From Clostridiales bacterium DTU069 (GTDB lineage: Bacteria > Bacillota > Clostridia > DSM-8532): a stretch of DNA of 64,000 nt. Of the stretch, positions 18,736 through 29,057 are shown in pieces. The stretch's first letter is position 1; each line of letters starts with the position of its first letter. The translations under genes and the position numbers were made by a program. The notes below the pieces were generated by a model. That model had not been told where the DNA came from and searched no databases. It saw only the letters and a list, made by a program, of their open reading frames with translations. The stretch covers positions 1 through 64,000 of the forward strand of contig LFRV01000095.1 in assembly GCA_001512485.1 (NCBI GenBank). Reading direction: 5' to 3'.

Positions 18736-19574
18736 TTTACAATTTGCAAATATACCTGCGTCGATGAAATATCCGAATGTCCGAGCATCATCTGAACATC
18801 CTTGAGGTCCTTTCCCCTCTGTACAAGATGCGCAGCGAATGAGTGCCTCAGCGTATGCGGAGTAATATCCTTGTTGATGTTCGCTTTTGAAGTGTAATAC
18901 TTGACAATTTTCCAAAAACCCTGCCTTGTCAGCCTTTTTCCGTTCGTATTGACAAACAGGGCCTTTTCGTCCTTGTCCCTGAGCATGAACGGCCTTACTT
19001 TCTCAAGATATTCCTTCATAAGTTCGACGCATTTTCTTGAAATCGGAATTTTACGTTCACGGTTGCTGTGGCAGCAAGTTAGAATTGCTTTTTGTAAATC
19101 CAAATCTTCAACATTCAGTGAAATAAGTTCAGATACCCTGATTCCTGTCGAGTAAAGCAATTCCAGCATTGATTTGTCACGTACACCTTTCAAACCAATC
19201 CTGTTCGGCTGGTTTAAAAGTATTTCCACTTCTTCGACCGAAAGAATCTGTGGTATCTTTTTCTCTATCTTTGGTGATTCAAGCCCTATTGTCGGATTGC
19301 CCGTCATAAAGTCATGAGAAATTAAAAACCTGTAAAATGCTCTGATTGACGCAAGGCTCCTTGAAATAGTTGTAACCGCCCGCCCTTGACTGTTCTGATA
19401 TGCAATGTAGGTTGAAATTGTCGCTCTGTTGCTTTGTTGGATACTGTTAACGTTTTTGCGCTGAAGAAATGCGATATACTGTTCGATGTCCCTCTGGTAC
19501 GACATAAGTGTGTTTTGGGAAAGCTTTTTTTCATCCCTAAGATAATGGATAAATGCTGTAACAAGATTGTCCAT
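18723..19574 (-). CDS. xerD: Tyrosine recombinase XerD-like (C-terminally shortened)
   Basis: N-terminal SAM-like domain; catalytic region (STGIRVSELISLNVEDLD, HTLRHSFAAHLVQRG, MLGHSDISSTQVYLQI); only 8 residues follow the catalytic Tyr. Confidence 0.9.
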   Translation of the reverse strand: MDNLVTAFIHYLRDEKKLSQNTLMSYQRDIEQYIAFLQRKNVNSIQQSNRATISTYIAYQNSQGRAVTTISRSLASIRAFYRFLISHDFMTGNPTIGLESPKIEKKIPQILSVEEVEILLNQPNRIGLKGVRDKSMLELLYSTGIRVSELISLNVEDLDLQKAILTCCHSNRERKIPISRKCVELMKEYLEKVRPFMLRDKDEKALFVNTNGKRLTRQGFWKIVKYYTSKANINKDITPHTLRHSFAAHLVQRGKDLKDVQMMLGHSDISSTQVYLQIVNESS

Positions 19575-19957
19575 TTTTCAATCACCCCTATATTCCACAT
19601 AAAGCCATAAGGCTTCCAAATACCTGTACTGTGAAGCTAAGCTGTCCCAATTCTGTCGATTTATAGAGCGCTTTGGTAAAATTAGCATCTGCTACTGTGA
19701 GAATTATATCCTAAGTACGATGTGTTAATCAAACATGATATAAATTTCCGTATTATGTTACATAACCAAAAAGTCTGCCAGATGCGATAAACAGAGAATA
19801 ATTCCGTTAACGATAATCTAATAGTATTTCCCAGGACTAACCTGAAAAAATAATCAAAAATCTAAGCAAAGCACCAAACCACTGTTACCCATTAATTACA
19901 AACTATAATCTGATGCTCTTTATATTAATTTACCACTTAATTCATTTTTATGCAAAC

Positions 19958-20515
19958 TTAACTTGATTTATACTCGCCTCGTATTATTCTGTCGGCAAGA
20001 AAAATACCTATAATAGTTTTTGCGTCCGTTATCTCTCCGTTATCAACCATATAAACGCAGTCAGAAAGCGGATATTCGCCGCATGTAATGAACTCGTCAT
20101 CATCGGGGCACGCTTCGCATTTGGTCAGGCCTGTAGCCACATACATATGCAGCACTTCGTCGGAAAAACCGGGCGCTGAATGTATTGTCATAACTTTCTG
20201 CAACTTTCTAGCATGGTACCCCGTTTCTTCCGCCAGTTCTCTCTCGGCGCAAACCACAGGATCTTCGCCTTTATCCAATTTGCCTGCGGGTATTTCCAAT
20301 GAAATCATATCACACGGCTTCCTGTATTGTTTTACAAGCAGGATATTTCCATTATCCTTGACAGGAATAACAACGGCCGCTCCCGGATGCCTCACCACAT
20401 CCCTTGTGGCTTCCTTTCCGTTAGGGAGCAGTACCGTTAGCTTTTCAACATTTATTATGTTTCCAGTATACTTTCTTTCTGTTTTTATTGTCTTCTCAAA
20501 GTATTCCATCTTCAA
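19958..20515 (-). CDS. NUDIX hydrolase, ADP-ribose pyrophosphatase-like
   Basis: Nudix box GKLDKGEDPVVCAERELAEETGYHA. Confidence 0.93.
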   Translation of the reverse strand: MKMEYFEKTIKTERKYTGNIINVEKLTVLLPNGKEATRDVVRHPGAAVVIPVKDNGNILLVKQYRKPCDMISLEIPAGKLDKGEDPVVCAERELAEETGYHARKLQKVMTIHSAPGFSDEVLHMYVATGLTKCEACPDDDEFITCGEYPLSDCVYMVDNGEITDAKTIIGIFLADRIIRGEYKSS

Positions 20516-20964
20516 TCTTCCTTTTGTTTATGTTTTAAAATCTCACCGGTTGCAAGTTTGTCGCACCTGTTGTTGTATTCATTATCGGAATGCCCTTTAA
20601 CCTTAATAAATTCAACGGAATGAATTTTTATCAGCTGTTCAATCTCTTTCCAAAGATCCGGGTTTTTCAGCTCTTCCTTCTTTTTACCGCGGGTCCAGCC
20701 GTTGTTCTTCCAATTTTTTATCCATCCCTCGTTAATTGAATTGACAAGGTAGGCGCTGTCGCTGTACAGTTTTACCCTGCAAGGCTCTTTGAGCGCTTTC
20801 AGTCCTTCAATAGCCGCTCTTAATTCCATTCTGTTATTCGTCGTGTTTTTTTCATGCCCGGAAAGAATTTTTTCCTTTCCTTTATAGACAAGAATGGCTC
20901 CCCAGCCGCCGTCGCCGGGATTGCCGGAACAAGCGCCGTCGGTATATATTTCAACTTCTTTCAT
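20512..20964 (-). CDS. rnhA: Ribonuclease HI
   Basis: EIYTDGACSGNPGDGGWGAIL, NRMELRAAIEGL, LYSDSAYLVN, KVKGHSDNEYNNRCDKLA. Confidence 0.96.
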   Translation of the reverse strand: MKEVEIYTDGACSGNPGDGGWGAILVYKGKEKILSGHEKNTTNNRMELRAAIEGLKALKEPCRVKLYSDSAYLVNSINEGWIKNWKNNGWTRGKKKEELKNPDLWKEIEQLIKIHSVEFIKVKGHSDNEYNNRCDKLATGEILKHKQKED

Positions 20965-21777
20965 TTACACTGTCTCCCTGGCGATTTCTCTCGCTTTTCT
21001 CGTGCATTCCATCATGGACGATATTACTGCGTTCCTGAAACCTTTGTGTTCAAGCATTGCGACGGCTTCTATCGTAGTTCCGCCGGGCGAGCATACCATG
21101 TCCTTAAGCTCGCCGGGATGTTTGCCCGTATCGAGTACCATTTTGGCGGCTCCCAGCACTGCCTGCGCCGCGAGCCGGTAACTTAACGCTCTCGGTATTC
21201 CCGACTGCACCGCCGCATCGGCCATCGCTTCAATGAACATATATACGTATGCCGGGCTGCTGCCGGTTACGGCAGTCACCTCGCTCATAAGCGATTCATC
21301 AAGTTCTTCGACTTTCCCGACACATTTAAAAATATCTTTTATCATCTCGCGTTCGGACGCGTTAACCCTTTCGTCAAAAGAAACAACCGTCATTCCTTCT
21401 CCTACCAACACGGGAGTATTCGGCATCGTACGCACAATTTTTACGCTGTCGCCGAGTATTTTTTTATAAGATTTTATAGGAATCCCAACGGCGACAGTAA
21501 CAAAAATTGTCGAATCATTAAACGAACCGGCGCATTCGTTCAAAACATCCTCTATATAAACAGGTTTCACTGCGATAACAACGATATCGCATTCCTTTAC
21601 GAGGGTGGGTATCGAAGGCATCGCATTCACGGCGTATAGGCCTGCCAGCTCTTTTATCGCCGTTTCGTTTATATCATACGCGTACAACTCATACTTGCCG
21701 GTGCCGGCGTTTGATAAACCTTTAATAAGAGCGCCTCCCATATTTCCCGCGCCGATAAACCCTATTCTTACAGCCAT
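20965..21777 (-). CDS. proC: Pyrroline-5-carboxylate reductase
   Basis: RIGFIGAGNMGGALIKG, VRTMPNTPVLVGEGMT, SSPAYVYMFIEAMADAAV, VCSPGGTTIEAV. Start set at the M preceding AVRIGF. Confidence 0.95.
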   Translation of the reverse strand: MAVRIGFIGAGNMGGALIKGLSNAGTGKYELYAYDINETAIKELAGLYAVNAMPSIPTLVKECDIVVIAVKPVYIEDVLNECAGSFNDSTIFVTVAVGIPIKSYKKILGDSVKIVRTMPNTPVLVGEGMTVVSFDERVNASEREMIKDIFKCVGKVEELDESLMSEVTAVTGSSPAYVYMFIEAMADAAVQSGIPRALSYRLAAQAVLGAAKMVLDTGKHPGELKDMVCSPGGTTIEAVAMLEHKGFRNAVISSMMECTRKAREIARETV

Positions 21778-21855
21778 TGCGAATACTCCTTTCATACCGA
21801 TTGCAGGCGAACACAAAAACTTTTTCCGCGCTGAAAAAGTAAAATTTAAAAACTG

Positions 21856-22881
21856 TCAAATATCGTCAATTAAACTAATCTGATCCGCGTGATCGTAATT
21901 AATATTCAAATGACGGTAAGCCAGACGCGTAGCTTTCCGGCCTCTCGGTGTTTTCTGAATAAAACCAAGCTGAATCAGGTAAGGCTCATATACATCCTCA
22001 ATTGTCTCAGCTTCCTCGCCCGTAGAAGCCGCGAGGGTATCAAGGCCGACCGGCCCTCCGGCGAATTTTTCAATAATACAGTACAATAAATTCCTGTCTA
22101 CCCTGTCGAGCCCCTTTTCATCCACTTCAAGCGCTTCAAGGCCATATTTCGCTATCTCCATGTCTATAATTCCGTTTGAGCGCACCTGTGCAAAATCCCT
22201 TATTCTTCTCAGCAACCGATTCGCAACTCGAGGCGTTCCCCTTGCCCTTCCGGCAATTTCCTCCGCCGCGCCGGGTTCTATTTCTATGTTAAGTATCTTT
22301 GCTGAGCGCATTACTATTTTTGTTAATTCCTCTTTCGTATAAAGCTCCAAACGGTTGATAATGCCGAACCTGTCGCGCAGAGGAGAAGTCAGCAAACCCG
22401 CCCTTGTAGTTGCCCCTATCAATGTGAATTTTGACAGATCAAGGCGTATCGAACGGGCTCCCGGGCCTTTCCCGATGATTATATCCAGGGCAAACTCCTC
22501 CATCGCAGGATACAGTATCTCTTCCACCGTCCGGTTAAGCCTGTGGATTTCATCGATAAAAAAAACATCCATAGGTGCAAGGTTCGTAAGGATCGCGGCA
22601 AGATCCCCGGGCCTTTCAATCGCCGGTCCTGATGTTACCTTTATGCTTACTCCCATTTCCCGCGCTATAATACCTGCAAGCGTGGTTTTGCCAAGACCGG
22701 GAGGGCCATAAAGCAATACATGGTCAAGAGGTTCCTTTCTCTGTTTCGCGGCTTCTATAAAAACCATCAGGTTTTCCTTAACTTTTTCCTGACCGATATA
22801 TTCATCGAAGCATCTCGGTCTAAGCCCCGCTTCTTCGTAGTCTTCCTGCTTGAATCTATAGTCTACAAGCCTTTCATCCAA
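21856..22881 (-). CDS. ruvB: Holliday junction branch migration DNA helicase RuvB
   Basis: [66 protein letters not shown]. Confidence 0.98.
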   Translation of the reverse strand: MDERLVDYRFKQEDYEEAGLRPRCFDEYIGQEKVKENLMVFIEAAKQRKEPLDHVLLYGPPGLGKTTLAGIIAREMGVSIKVTSGPAIERPGDLAAILTNLAPMDVFFIDEIHRLNRTVEEILYPAMEEFALDIIIGKGPGARSIRLDLSKFTLIGATTRAGLLTSPLRDRFGIINRLELYTKEELTKIVMRSAKILNIEIEPGAAEEIAGRARGTPRVANRLLRRIRDFAQVRSNGIIDMEIAKYGLEALEVDEKGLDRVDRNLLYCIIEKFAGGPVGLDTLAASTGEEAETIEDVYEPYLIQLGFIQKTPRGRKATRLAYRHLNINYDHADQISLIDDI

Positions 22882-22968
22882 AATAAACGCCTCCGTTACA
22901 ATTCCTTCTAGATATTAATATATCCGCGCAAATAAAGCCGGCCTAGCTTCATTCTTTAGTTTTCAGGT

Positions 22969-23577
22969 TTATATCGCAAGACTCTTCAGGGCATCGCGAA
23001 TAATATCTTCAAGGCTCTTGTCCTCGCTGAACACTCTTGACACAGCTCTATTCGCCTCATATGCGGAATACCCGAGCATAACAAGGGCGCCGACGGCTTC
23101 TTGAATTTTGCCTTCGGGTTTGTCGATACCGGCAATTTCAGAACCTGACATCGCTTCAATATCGCTTCCTATTTCCTTCTTTAATTTATCTTTTAACTCA
23201 AATATAATCCTCATCGCCGTTTTCTTTCCGATACCGGGTGCCTTCACAAACGAGTTAACATCATCGGTCAGCACGGCAAGTCCGAACTGTGAAGGCCGTA
23301 TAACGGATACGACTGACAATGCGGCTTTCGGTCCCACTCCTGAAACCTTTATCAACTGCTCGAACATTTTCAGCTCTTCCTCGGTAAGGAACCCGTACAA
23401 AAACAAACCGTCTTCCCGCACATTGAGATGGGTATGCATTTTCACTTCGGATCCTATGCTGTCAAGCCGCTCAAGCGTATTCGACGTGACGCTGATACGA
23501 TAGCCTATCTCGCCTGTGTCTATTACAACGTAATCCTGCCCTTTTGCCGCTAAAACCCCTTTTATGTACGCAAACAT
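22969..23577 (-). CDS. ruvA: Holliday junction branch migration protein RuvA
   Basis: MFAYIKGVLAAKGQDYVVIDTGEIGYRI, VSGVGPKAALSVVS, APGIGKKTAMRIIFELKDKL. Confidence 0.97.
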   Translation of the reverse strand: MFAYIKGVLAAKGQDYVVIDTGEIGYRISVTSNTLERLDSIGSEVKMHTHLNVREDGLFLYGFLTEEELKMFEQLIKVSGVGPKAALSVVSVIRPSQFGLAVLTDDVNSFVKAPGIGKKTAMRIIFELKDKLKKEIGSDIEAMSGSEIAGIDKPEGKIQEAVGALVMLGYSAYEANRAVSRVFSEDKSLEDIIRDALKSLAI

Positions 23578-23631
23578 AAGCTTCCCCTTTTAAATATAAT
23601 GATTTGTGCAAAGATAATAATTGCCGGTTTT

Positions 23632-24120
23632 TTAAAGAGCCTTTCCGCCAATTCCCGAATAATGGGCGTGACATATCGCGGCAGCGAGCGCATCGGCCGC
23701 GTCATCGGGTTTTGGTATTTTTTCAAGATTCAGCAAAACCCTAACCATATGCTGTACCTGGACCTTATCCGCCCATCCGTATCCTGTAACACCCTGTTTC
23801 ACCTGAAGCGGAGTATACTCGTATACCGGTATTCCGGCGCGTGCAGCGCATAAAAGCGCCACACCCCTTCCCTGACCAACTTTTATCGCTGTTTTTGAGT
23901 TGCTGTTGAAAAACAATTCCTCAACCGACACCGCATCAGGCATGTATTTTTCGATTAACTCAACGAGACCTTTTTCTAGTATAAGCAAACGATTTGCGAG
24001 AGGCAGTGAAGCGTTTGTCGTAATAACGCCGTAATCAATCATTTGAAAACGGTTGCCTTCGTATTTGACAATTCCATACCCCAAAATGGCAAATCCCGGA
24101 TCAATTCCCATTATAACCAC
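23632..24120 (-). CDS. ruvC: Crossover junction endodeoxyribonuclease RuvC
   Basis: [54 protein letters not shown]. Confidence 0.97.
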   Translation of the reverse strand: MVIMGIDPGFAILGYGIVKYEGNRFQMIDYGVITTNASLPLANRLLILEKGLVELIEKYMPDAVSVEELFFNSNSKTAIKVGQGRGVALLCAARAGIPVYEYTPLQVKQGVTGYGWADKVQVQHMVRVLLNLEKIPKPDDAADALAAAICHAHYSGIGGKAL

Positions 24121-24194
24121 GATGTAATCTCCTTGTGTTATTTATAAGGCATCTTCACGGATACCCTGTTCCGTAGTATGTAAAAAATCAAGTA

Positions 24195-24229
24195 TTGCAT
24201 AATTATGCATTCTAATGTATAATTATTAA
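24195..24229 (+). promoter_or_regulatory. argGH promoter overlapped by two ARG-box-like palindromes
   Basis: TTGCAT (24195-24200), 17-nt spacer, TATAAT (24218-24223). TGCATAATTATGCA (24196-24209, perfect palindrome) and TGTATAATTATTAA (24216-24229), centres 20 bp apart. Confidence 0.65.
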
Positions 24230-24293
24230 AATAAATAATTTACCGTAAATCTGTAACATGATAATATTTTAACATAGAATGGAGAGATTTTGT

Positions 24294-25511
24294 ATGGCAA
24301 ATAAGGAAAAAGTTGTACTTGCATATTCCGGAGGCCTTGACACATCAATAATTATTCCGTGGCTGAAGGAAAACTACGATTACGAAGTTATCGCGATGGC
24401 AGCGGATGTCGGGCAGGGAGAAGAACTTGAACCGCTTAAGGAAAAAGCCGTAAAAACAGGCGCTTCAAAAATATATATCGAAGATCTGAAAGAGGAATTT
24501 GTCACCGATTATATCTTTCCGACATTGAAAGCGGGTGCTAAATATGAGGGGAAATACCTTCTGGGCACTTCGTTCGCAAGGCCGATCATTGCGAAAAGAA
24601 TGGTAGAAATCGCGAAAAATGAAGGAGCCGTCGCGATCGCGCACGGGGCGACAGGTAAAGGCAATGACCAGGTACGTTTCGAACTGGCTGTAAAAGCCCT
24701 CGCTCCCGAGCTTAAAATAATCGCCCCGTGGAGAATATGGGACATACGTTCGCGCGAGGACGCGATAGACTACGCAGCGGCACGAAATATTCCCATTCCG
24801 GTAACGAAACAGGACAATTACAGCCGCGACAGGAACTTATGGCATTTAAGCCATGAAGGTTCCGAGCTGGAAGACCCGGCAAACGAGCCCTTCTACGACA
24901 AGCTATTGAAGCTTTCGATCACCCCCGAGAATGCTCCCGATAAACCTGCCTATGTTGAAATAGAATTTGAAAAAGGCATACCGGTGAAACTTAACGGTTC
25001 TGTCAAAAAGCCTGTCGATCTTATCATGGAGCTTAACAAAATCGGTGGCGAAAACGGGATCGGAATAATAGACATTGTCGAGAACAGGCTTGTCGGGATG
25101 AAATCAAGAGGCGTTTACGAAACTCCCGGAGGTACAATATTATATGCCGCCCACCGTGAACTTGAGCTTCTGTGCCTTGACCGCGACACACTGCATTTTA
25201 AGGACATGATATCGCACCGTTTTGCGGAACTCGTGTATTACGGGCAGTGGTTCACTCCTCTTCGCGAGGCGCTGTCGGCTTTTGTCGATTCCACGCAGAA
25301 AACCGTCACGGGTAAAGTCAGGCTAAAACTTTATAAGGGGAACATTATTCCCGCCGGAAGCGAATCCCCCTATTCACTGTTCAGTGAAGAACTCTGCACC
25401 TTCGGCCGGGATGACGTTTATAACCAGAAAGACGCGGAAGGCTTTATCAACCTTTTTGGCCTCCCGGTTAAAGTGCAGGCGATGATGAAGAAAAAGAGCG
25501 GGCTTGAATAA
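24294..25511 (+). CDS. argG: Argininosuccinate synthase
   Basis: [43 protein letters not shown]; start ATG at 24294 after GGAGAG. Confidence 0.98.
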   Translation: MANKEKVVLAYSGGLDTSIIIPWLKENYDYEVIAMAADVGQGEELEPLKEKAVKTGASKIYIEDLKEEFVTDYIFPTLKAGAKYEGKYLLGTSFARPIIAKRMVEIAKNEGAVAIAHGATGKGNDQVRFELAVKALAPELKIIAPWRIWDIRSREDAIDYAAARNIPIPVTKQDNYSRDRNLWHLSHEGSELEDPANEPFYDKLLKLSITPENAPDKPAYVEIEFEKGIPVKLNGSVKKPVDLIMELNKIGGENGIGIIDIVENRLVGMKSRGVYETPGGTILYAAHRELELLCLDRDTLHFKDMISHRFAELVYYGQWFTPLREALSAFVDSTQKTVTGKVRLKLYKGNIIPAGSESPYSLFSEELCTFGRDDVYNQKDAEGFINLFGLPVKVQAMMKKKSGLE

Positions 25512-25571
25512 TACCCTGCATTTTTCGAAAGAACACGAATATTCTGAAAGTATTAGTATGGAGGAAATGCA

Positions 25572-26939
25572 ATGAAACTGTGGAGCGGTCGTTTTTCAAA
25601 ATCTACGGATCCTTTGGTTGACGATTTCAACTCATCCATCCGTTTCGACAGCCGCCTGTATAAGTATGATATTTTAGGAAGCGTGGCTCATGCGAAAATG
25701 CTTGGGAAATGCGGGATTATTTCCGAAGAAGAATCCTCGCTCATTTGCAAAATGCTTCTTGAAATCCTGGCGGATATTGAAAATGGCAAAATAGAATTTG
25801 ATATCGACGCCGAAGATATACACATGAACATTGAGAAAATCCTTATATCCCGGATAGGAGAAGCGGGCAAAAAGCTTCACACCGGACGGAGCAGGAACGA
25901 TCAGGTAGCCTTGGACATGCGGATGTACTTAAAGGATGAAAACATTAAGATCCGTGAAATGATTACGGAATTAATAACCGTGCTTATAAATATCGCGGAG
26001 AAGAACCTTGATGTCATTATGCCCGGGTATACCCATCTGCAGAGGGCCCAGCCCGTGACATTCGCCCATCATCTTATGGCATATGTCCAAATGCTGTTAA
26101 GGGATCGCGAAAGGCTGTCGGACTGTTATGCGCGGCTGAATGTCATGCCCCTTGGTTCCTGCGCCCTGGCCGGCACAACCTATAATCTTGACAGGAGAAT
26201 GACCGCTATAGAGCTTGGATTTGATTCAATTACCGAAAACAGCATTGACGCCGTATCCGATCGTGATTTTGTCCTGGAAATGGCTTTTTGCCTATCGGTG
26301 TTAATGATGCATTTAAGCCGTTTCAGTGAAGAGATTGTTCTGTGGTGTTCTCATGAGTTCTCTTTTATAGAGCTTGATGATGCGTTCAGCACGGGAAGCA
26401 GCATAATGCCGCAGAAAAAAAATCCCGATGTTGCGGAACTGGTCCGCGGAAAAACCGGTCGAGTATACGGCAGCCTGATGGCCTTGCTGACCATGATGAA
26501 GGCTCTGCCGCTGGCCTATAACAAAGATATGCAGGAGGATAAGGAGGCAGTATTCGATTCAATTGATACGGTAAAAATGTGCCTGCCGGTATTTACCGGA
26601 ATGATTAAAACAATGAAAATAAACCGTGGCAATATGCTTAACGCGGCCAGGAGCGGTTTTACAAACGCTACCGATATAGCCGATTACCTGGTAAAAAAAG
26701 GGGTCCCGTTCCGCGATTCGCATAATATAACCGGAAAACTCGTAGCTTACTGCATAGAGCATAAAAAGGACATCAGCGAACTGACAATGGAAGAATTTAA
26801 ATCTTTTTCACCCGTTTTCGAAGATGATATTTACAGCGTAATCACGCTTGAAGCATGCGTAAACGGCAGAAAGCTCACGGGAGGACCGGCTAATGAAATC
26901 GTAAAGGCATCAATCGAAAAAGTAAAAAAACTCCTTTAA
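25572..26939 (+). CDS. argH: Argininosuccinate lyase
   Basis: [60 protein letters not shown]. Confidence 0.98.
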   Translation: MKLWSGRFSKSTDPLVDDFNSSIRFDSRLYKYDILGSVAHAKMLGKCGIISEEESSLICKMLLEILADIENGKIEFDIDAEDIHMNIEKILISRIGEAGKKLHTGRSRNDQVALDMRMYLKDENIKIREMITELITVLINIAEKNLDVIMPGYTHLQRAQPVTFAHHLMAYVQMLLRDRERLSDCYARLNVMPLGSCALAGTTYNLDRRMTAIELGFDSITENSIDAVSDRDFVLEMAFCLSVLMMHLSRFSEEIVLWCSHEFSFIELDDAFSTGSSIMPQKKNPDVAELVRGKTGRVYGSLMALLTMMKALPLAYNKDMQEDKEAVFDSIDTVKMCLPVFTGMIKTMKINRGNMLNAARSGFTNATDIADYLVKKGVPFRDSHNITGKLVAYCIEHKKDISELTMEEFKSFSPVFEDDIYSVITLEACVNGRKLTGGPANEIVKASIEKVKKLL

Positions 26940-26945
26940 AAAGCG

Positions 26946-26983
26946 AAACAGGAAAGAATTGTTTTACATCTTTCCTGTTTTTT
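26946..26983 (+). terminator. Rho-independent terminator downstream of argH
   Basis: AACAGGAAAGA ... TCTTTCCTGTTTTTT hairpin with T-run. Confidence 0.8.
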
Positions 26984-27053
26984 AATTCATATTAGCGTGT
27001 CCAACAGTTTCACCAATTATCTCTTTATCAAGAGGGAACAACTATTAATCAAT

Positions 27054-27084
27054 AAAAAAGCTCCGGCTTTTCTAACCGGAGCTA
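27054..27084 (-). terminator. Rho-independent terminator of the 27085-27405 gene
   Basis: Minus strand AGCTCCGGttagaaaagCCGGAGCTTTTTTATT. Confidence 0.8.
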
Positions 27085-27405
27085 TTAATATGGTTTTGCT
27101 TTCTTGTCAAGGGCTTTGCCCATACTATACCAGGAATCCCTTAACTTTTTCCTCATAGCTCCGTCAAGTGTACTTTCAATTACATCATTAAACTGCCTGC
27201 GCATTCTGTGATACTCTCTAATATCGAATTCTTCTTTCTCCAGCAGTGCATCCATTTCTTCGAGCCAATCCATAAGATAATCGATACCCATATATTCTTT
27301 CGAAGCCTTTTTCTTTAAATGTGCCACGACAAGCTTTACGGCTTTCTTTTTTACATCGGCATCGGTCAACTGTTTTTTCGTGGTTTTTTCTGTCTTTACA
27401 TCCAT
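27085..27405 (-). CDS. Hypothetical protein, charged/helical, 106 aa
   Basis: ORF with Shine-Dalgarno (AAAGGAG) and its own terminator; no family recognised. Confidence 0.7.
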   Translation of the reverse strand: MDVKTEKTTKKQLTDADVKKKAVKLVVAHLKKKASKEYMGIDYLMDWLEEMDALLEKEEFDIREYHRMRRQFNDVIESTLDGAMRKKLRDSWYSMGKALDKKAKPY

Positions 27406-27592
27406 TTTAGCTCTTACTCCTTTCTATATATTAATGAGGTAAAAGGTGCGCTTACGCCCTACCTCTGTTTTTTATAAAAAACAAAAATCAAGTGCAAAAA
27501 TCCGTTATTTTCTGCTTCAATCGTGGGTATAAACCATCACTGCAAGGGCATTTGATAAAATGGTCTTGTGCGAAGTTACGCGACAAAACTGG

Positions 27593-27660
27593 CTTTTAAA
27601 AAATAACGAAAGAAACTGTTACGCAATTTTAATACACCAGGTTACATGGGCAAGCAAACC
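27593..27660 (-). other. Candidate conserved intergenic/leader motif, copy 2
   Basis: Minus strand GGTTTGCTTGCCCATGTAACCTGGTGTATTAAAATTGCGTAACAGTTTCTTTCG...; similar by eye to 33451-33518. Confidence 0.5.
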
Positions 27661-27801
27661 ACAGGAATGTGCAAAAATTGCCTAAAAAAACAATAAACAA
27701 CTTAATAGCACCGGTTGCAAACAGTAAAATGTCCGGTGCATTTATATTATACCTTAAATCTTCCAGAATTGCAAATTCAAAATAAGGAAAAATCAGGGTT
27801 T

Positions 27802-29034
27802 TTAGTAGGTTATCAATTTCTTTCCGTTAAGTTTTCCGGTATCTATCAGGTTTTCTTTTCCCTTCGGAACGACAACGGTATTCGGATCGCCGTCACTTAT
27901 ATACATCCTGTCCCTTGTCATATTAGGAAGCCAATATGTAAGGTCGAATTTTATCTCAACTTTGCCCTGCGAACGTATACGCGCTACATATTCGGGATTA
28001 TAGTCTTTATGAATTGAAGGCACGCTCGGCGTAGAGCCGACTGCCATAATAGTCTCATGGAAGTAACGGGTGCCTTCATATTCCCCCCGGATCATTGCGT
28101 CCTTTAGTTCTTCGGGCGCTTTTCCCCCATGCGGCAGCGCGAGGGAATAAAATGAGACGCCCCCTATTATCTCCTGCAGGCGTTTTTGGTTCCTGCCGAG
28201 TCTTTCATAAATCTGCTCGCGGTTTTTAGCCTGCGAAAAATAGAAATGCCCCCATGAATGGTTGCCGACTTCAAAACCGTAACTCATCAGTATTTCCAGT
28301 CTTTCTTTCAATGTGCCGGCTCCCTCGAAAGTCTTTTCTTCCTTATCCATGTTCAGGTAGAAAATGCCCTTTAACCCGAAGTCGGGATGCTTCTCGCTGA
28401 ACTTAATCATAATTCCGGCGGCAGACTTGGGATTCACAACCAGTTTGCCGTTTTCTTCGATAAGGTTGAACTGCCCGGGAGAACCGTCATCAAACGTAAA
28501 TACCATCGGTTTCGTGCCCGCGGGGACTGATATGTTGTGATCTATGAAATCACGCATGCTGATAAGCCTGTAACCTTCATTATATAAAGTTTCAAGCAGT
28601 TCCTCGAAAGCCTCGAATGAAGTAGTAAACTCCTCATCGTTCGTTGAATCCAGGTCTTCCACAAAATTGTGAAACATGACAATAGGTATATCACCCGATT
28701 CATTCGGTCGTATTTCCGAATAATCAACAGGTTCGATATTTGCCTCCTGTGCCGGTGCTGATGGTTTCTGTTCAGGGGAAGAAAGAGCCGGTGTCGGCTC
28801 CGAAGGCTCTTGTCCGGACGGTGAAATATCCGGTGCCGGTGAAGTTTCCTGCCCGGACGATACCATCGCCGGTGTCGGGGAAGCTATTCCGGGCGACGGT
28901 TCACTTTCTGTCGTCCCGTCCGCTATATGCTCCCGGGACGGAGCCTTTTTATTCTCATTTCCAATTATGCACGACACTGCTATCAGCAAACATACCGCCA
29001 GCGTTAACATCAGTATCCCTTTTAAAATTCTCAT
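27802..29034 (-). CDS. Polysaccharide deacetylase-family protein, secreted/lipoprotein-like with Pro/Ser-rich linker
   Basis: Hydrophobic N-terminus with Cys, Pro/Ser/Glu-rich linker, FTFDDGSPGQ and VGNHSWGHFYFS NodB-like motifs. Confidence 0.85.
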   Translation of the reverse strand: MRILKGILMLTLAVCLLIAVSCIIGNENKKAPSREHIADGTTESEPSPGIASPTPAMVSSGQETSPAPDISPSGQEPSEPTPALSSPEQKPSAPAQEANIEPVDYSEIRPNESGDIPIVMFHNFVEDLDSTNDEEFTTSFEAFEELLETLYNEGYRLISMRDFIDHNISVPAGTKPMVFTFDDGSPGQFNLIEENGKLVVNPKSAAGIMIKFSEKHPDFGLKGIFYLNMDKEEKTFEGAGTLKERLEILMSYGFEVGNHSWGHFYFSQAKNREQIYERLGRNQKRLQEIIGGVSFYSLALPHGGKAPEELKDAMIRGEYEGTRYFHETIMAVGSTPSVPSIHKDYNPEYVARIRSQGKVEIKFDLTYWLPNMTRDRMYISDGDPNTVVVPKGKENLIDTGKLNGKKLITY

Positions 29035-29057
29035 CTTTTGTTTTCACTCCCAAAACA

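Noticed and set aside
23632-24120. ruvCAB region as a possible phage/defence nuclease module
   Set aside because: Standard chromosomal Holliday-junction operon with canonical motifs and order.
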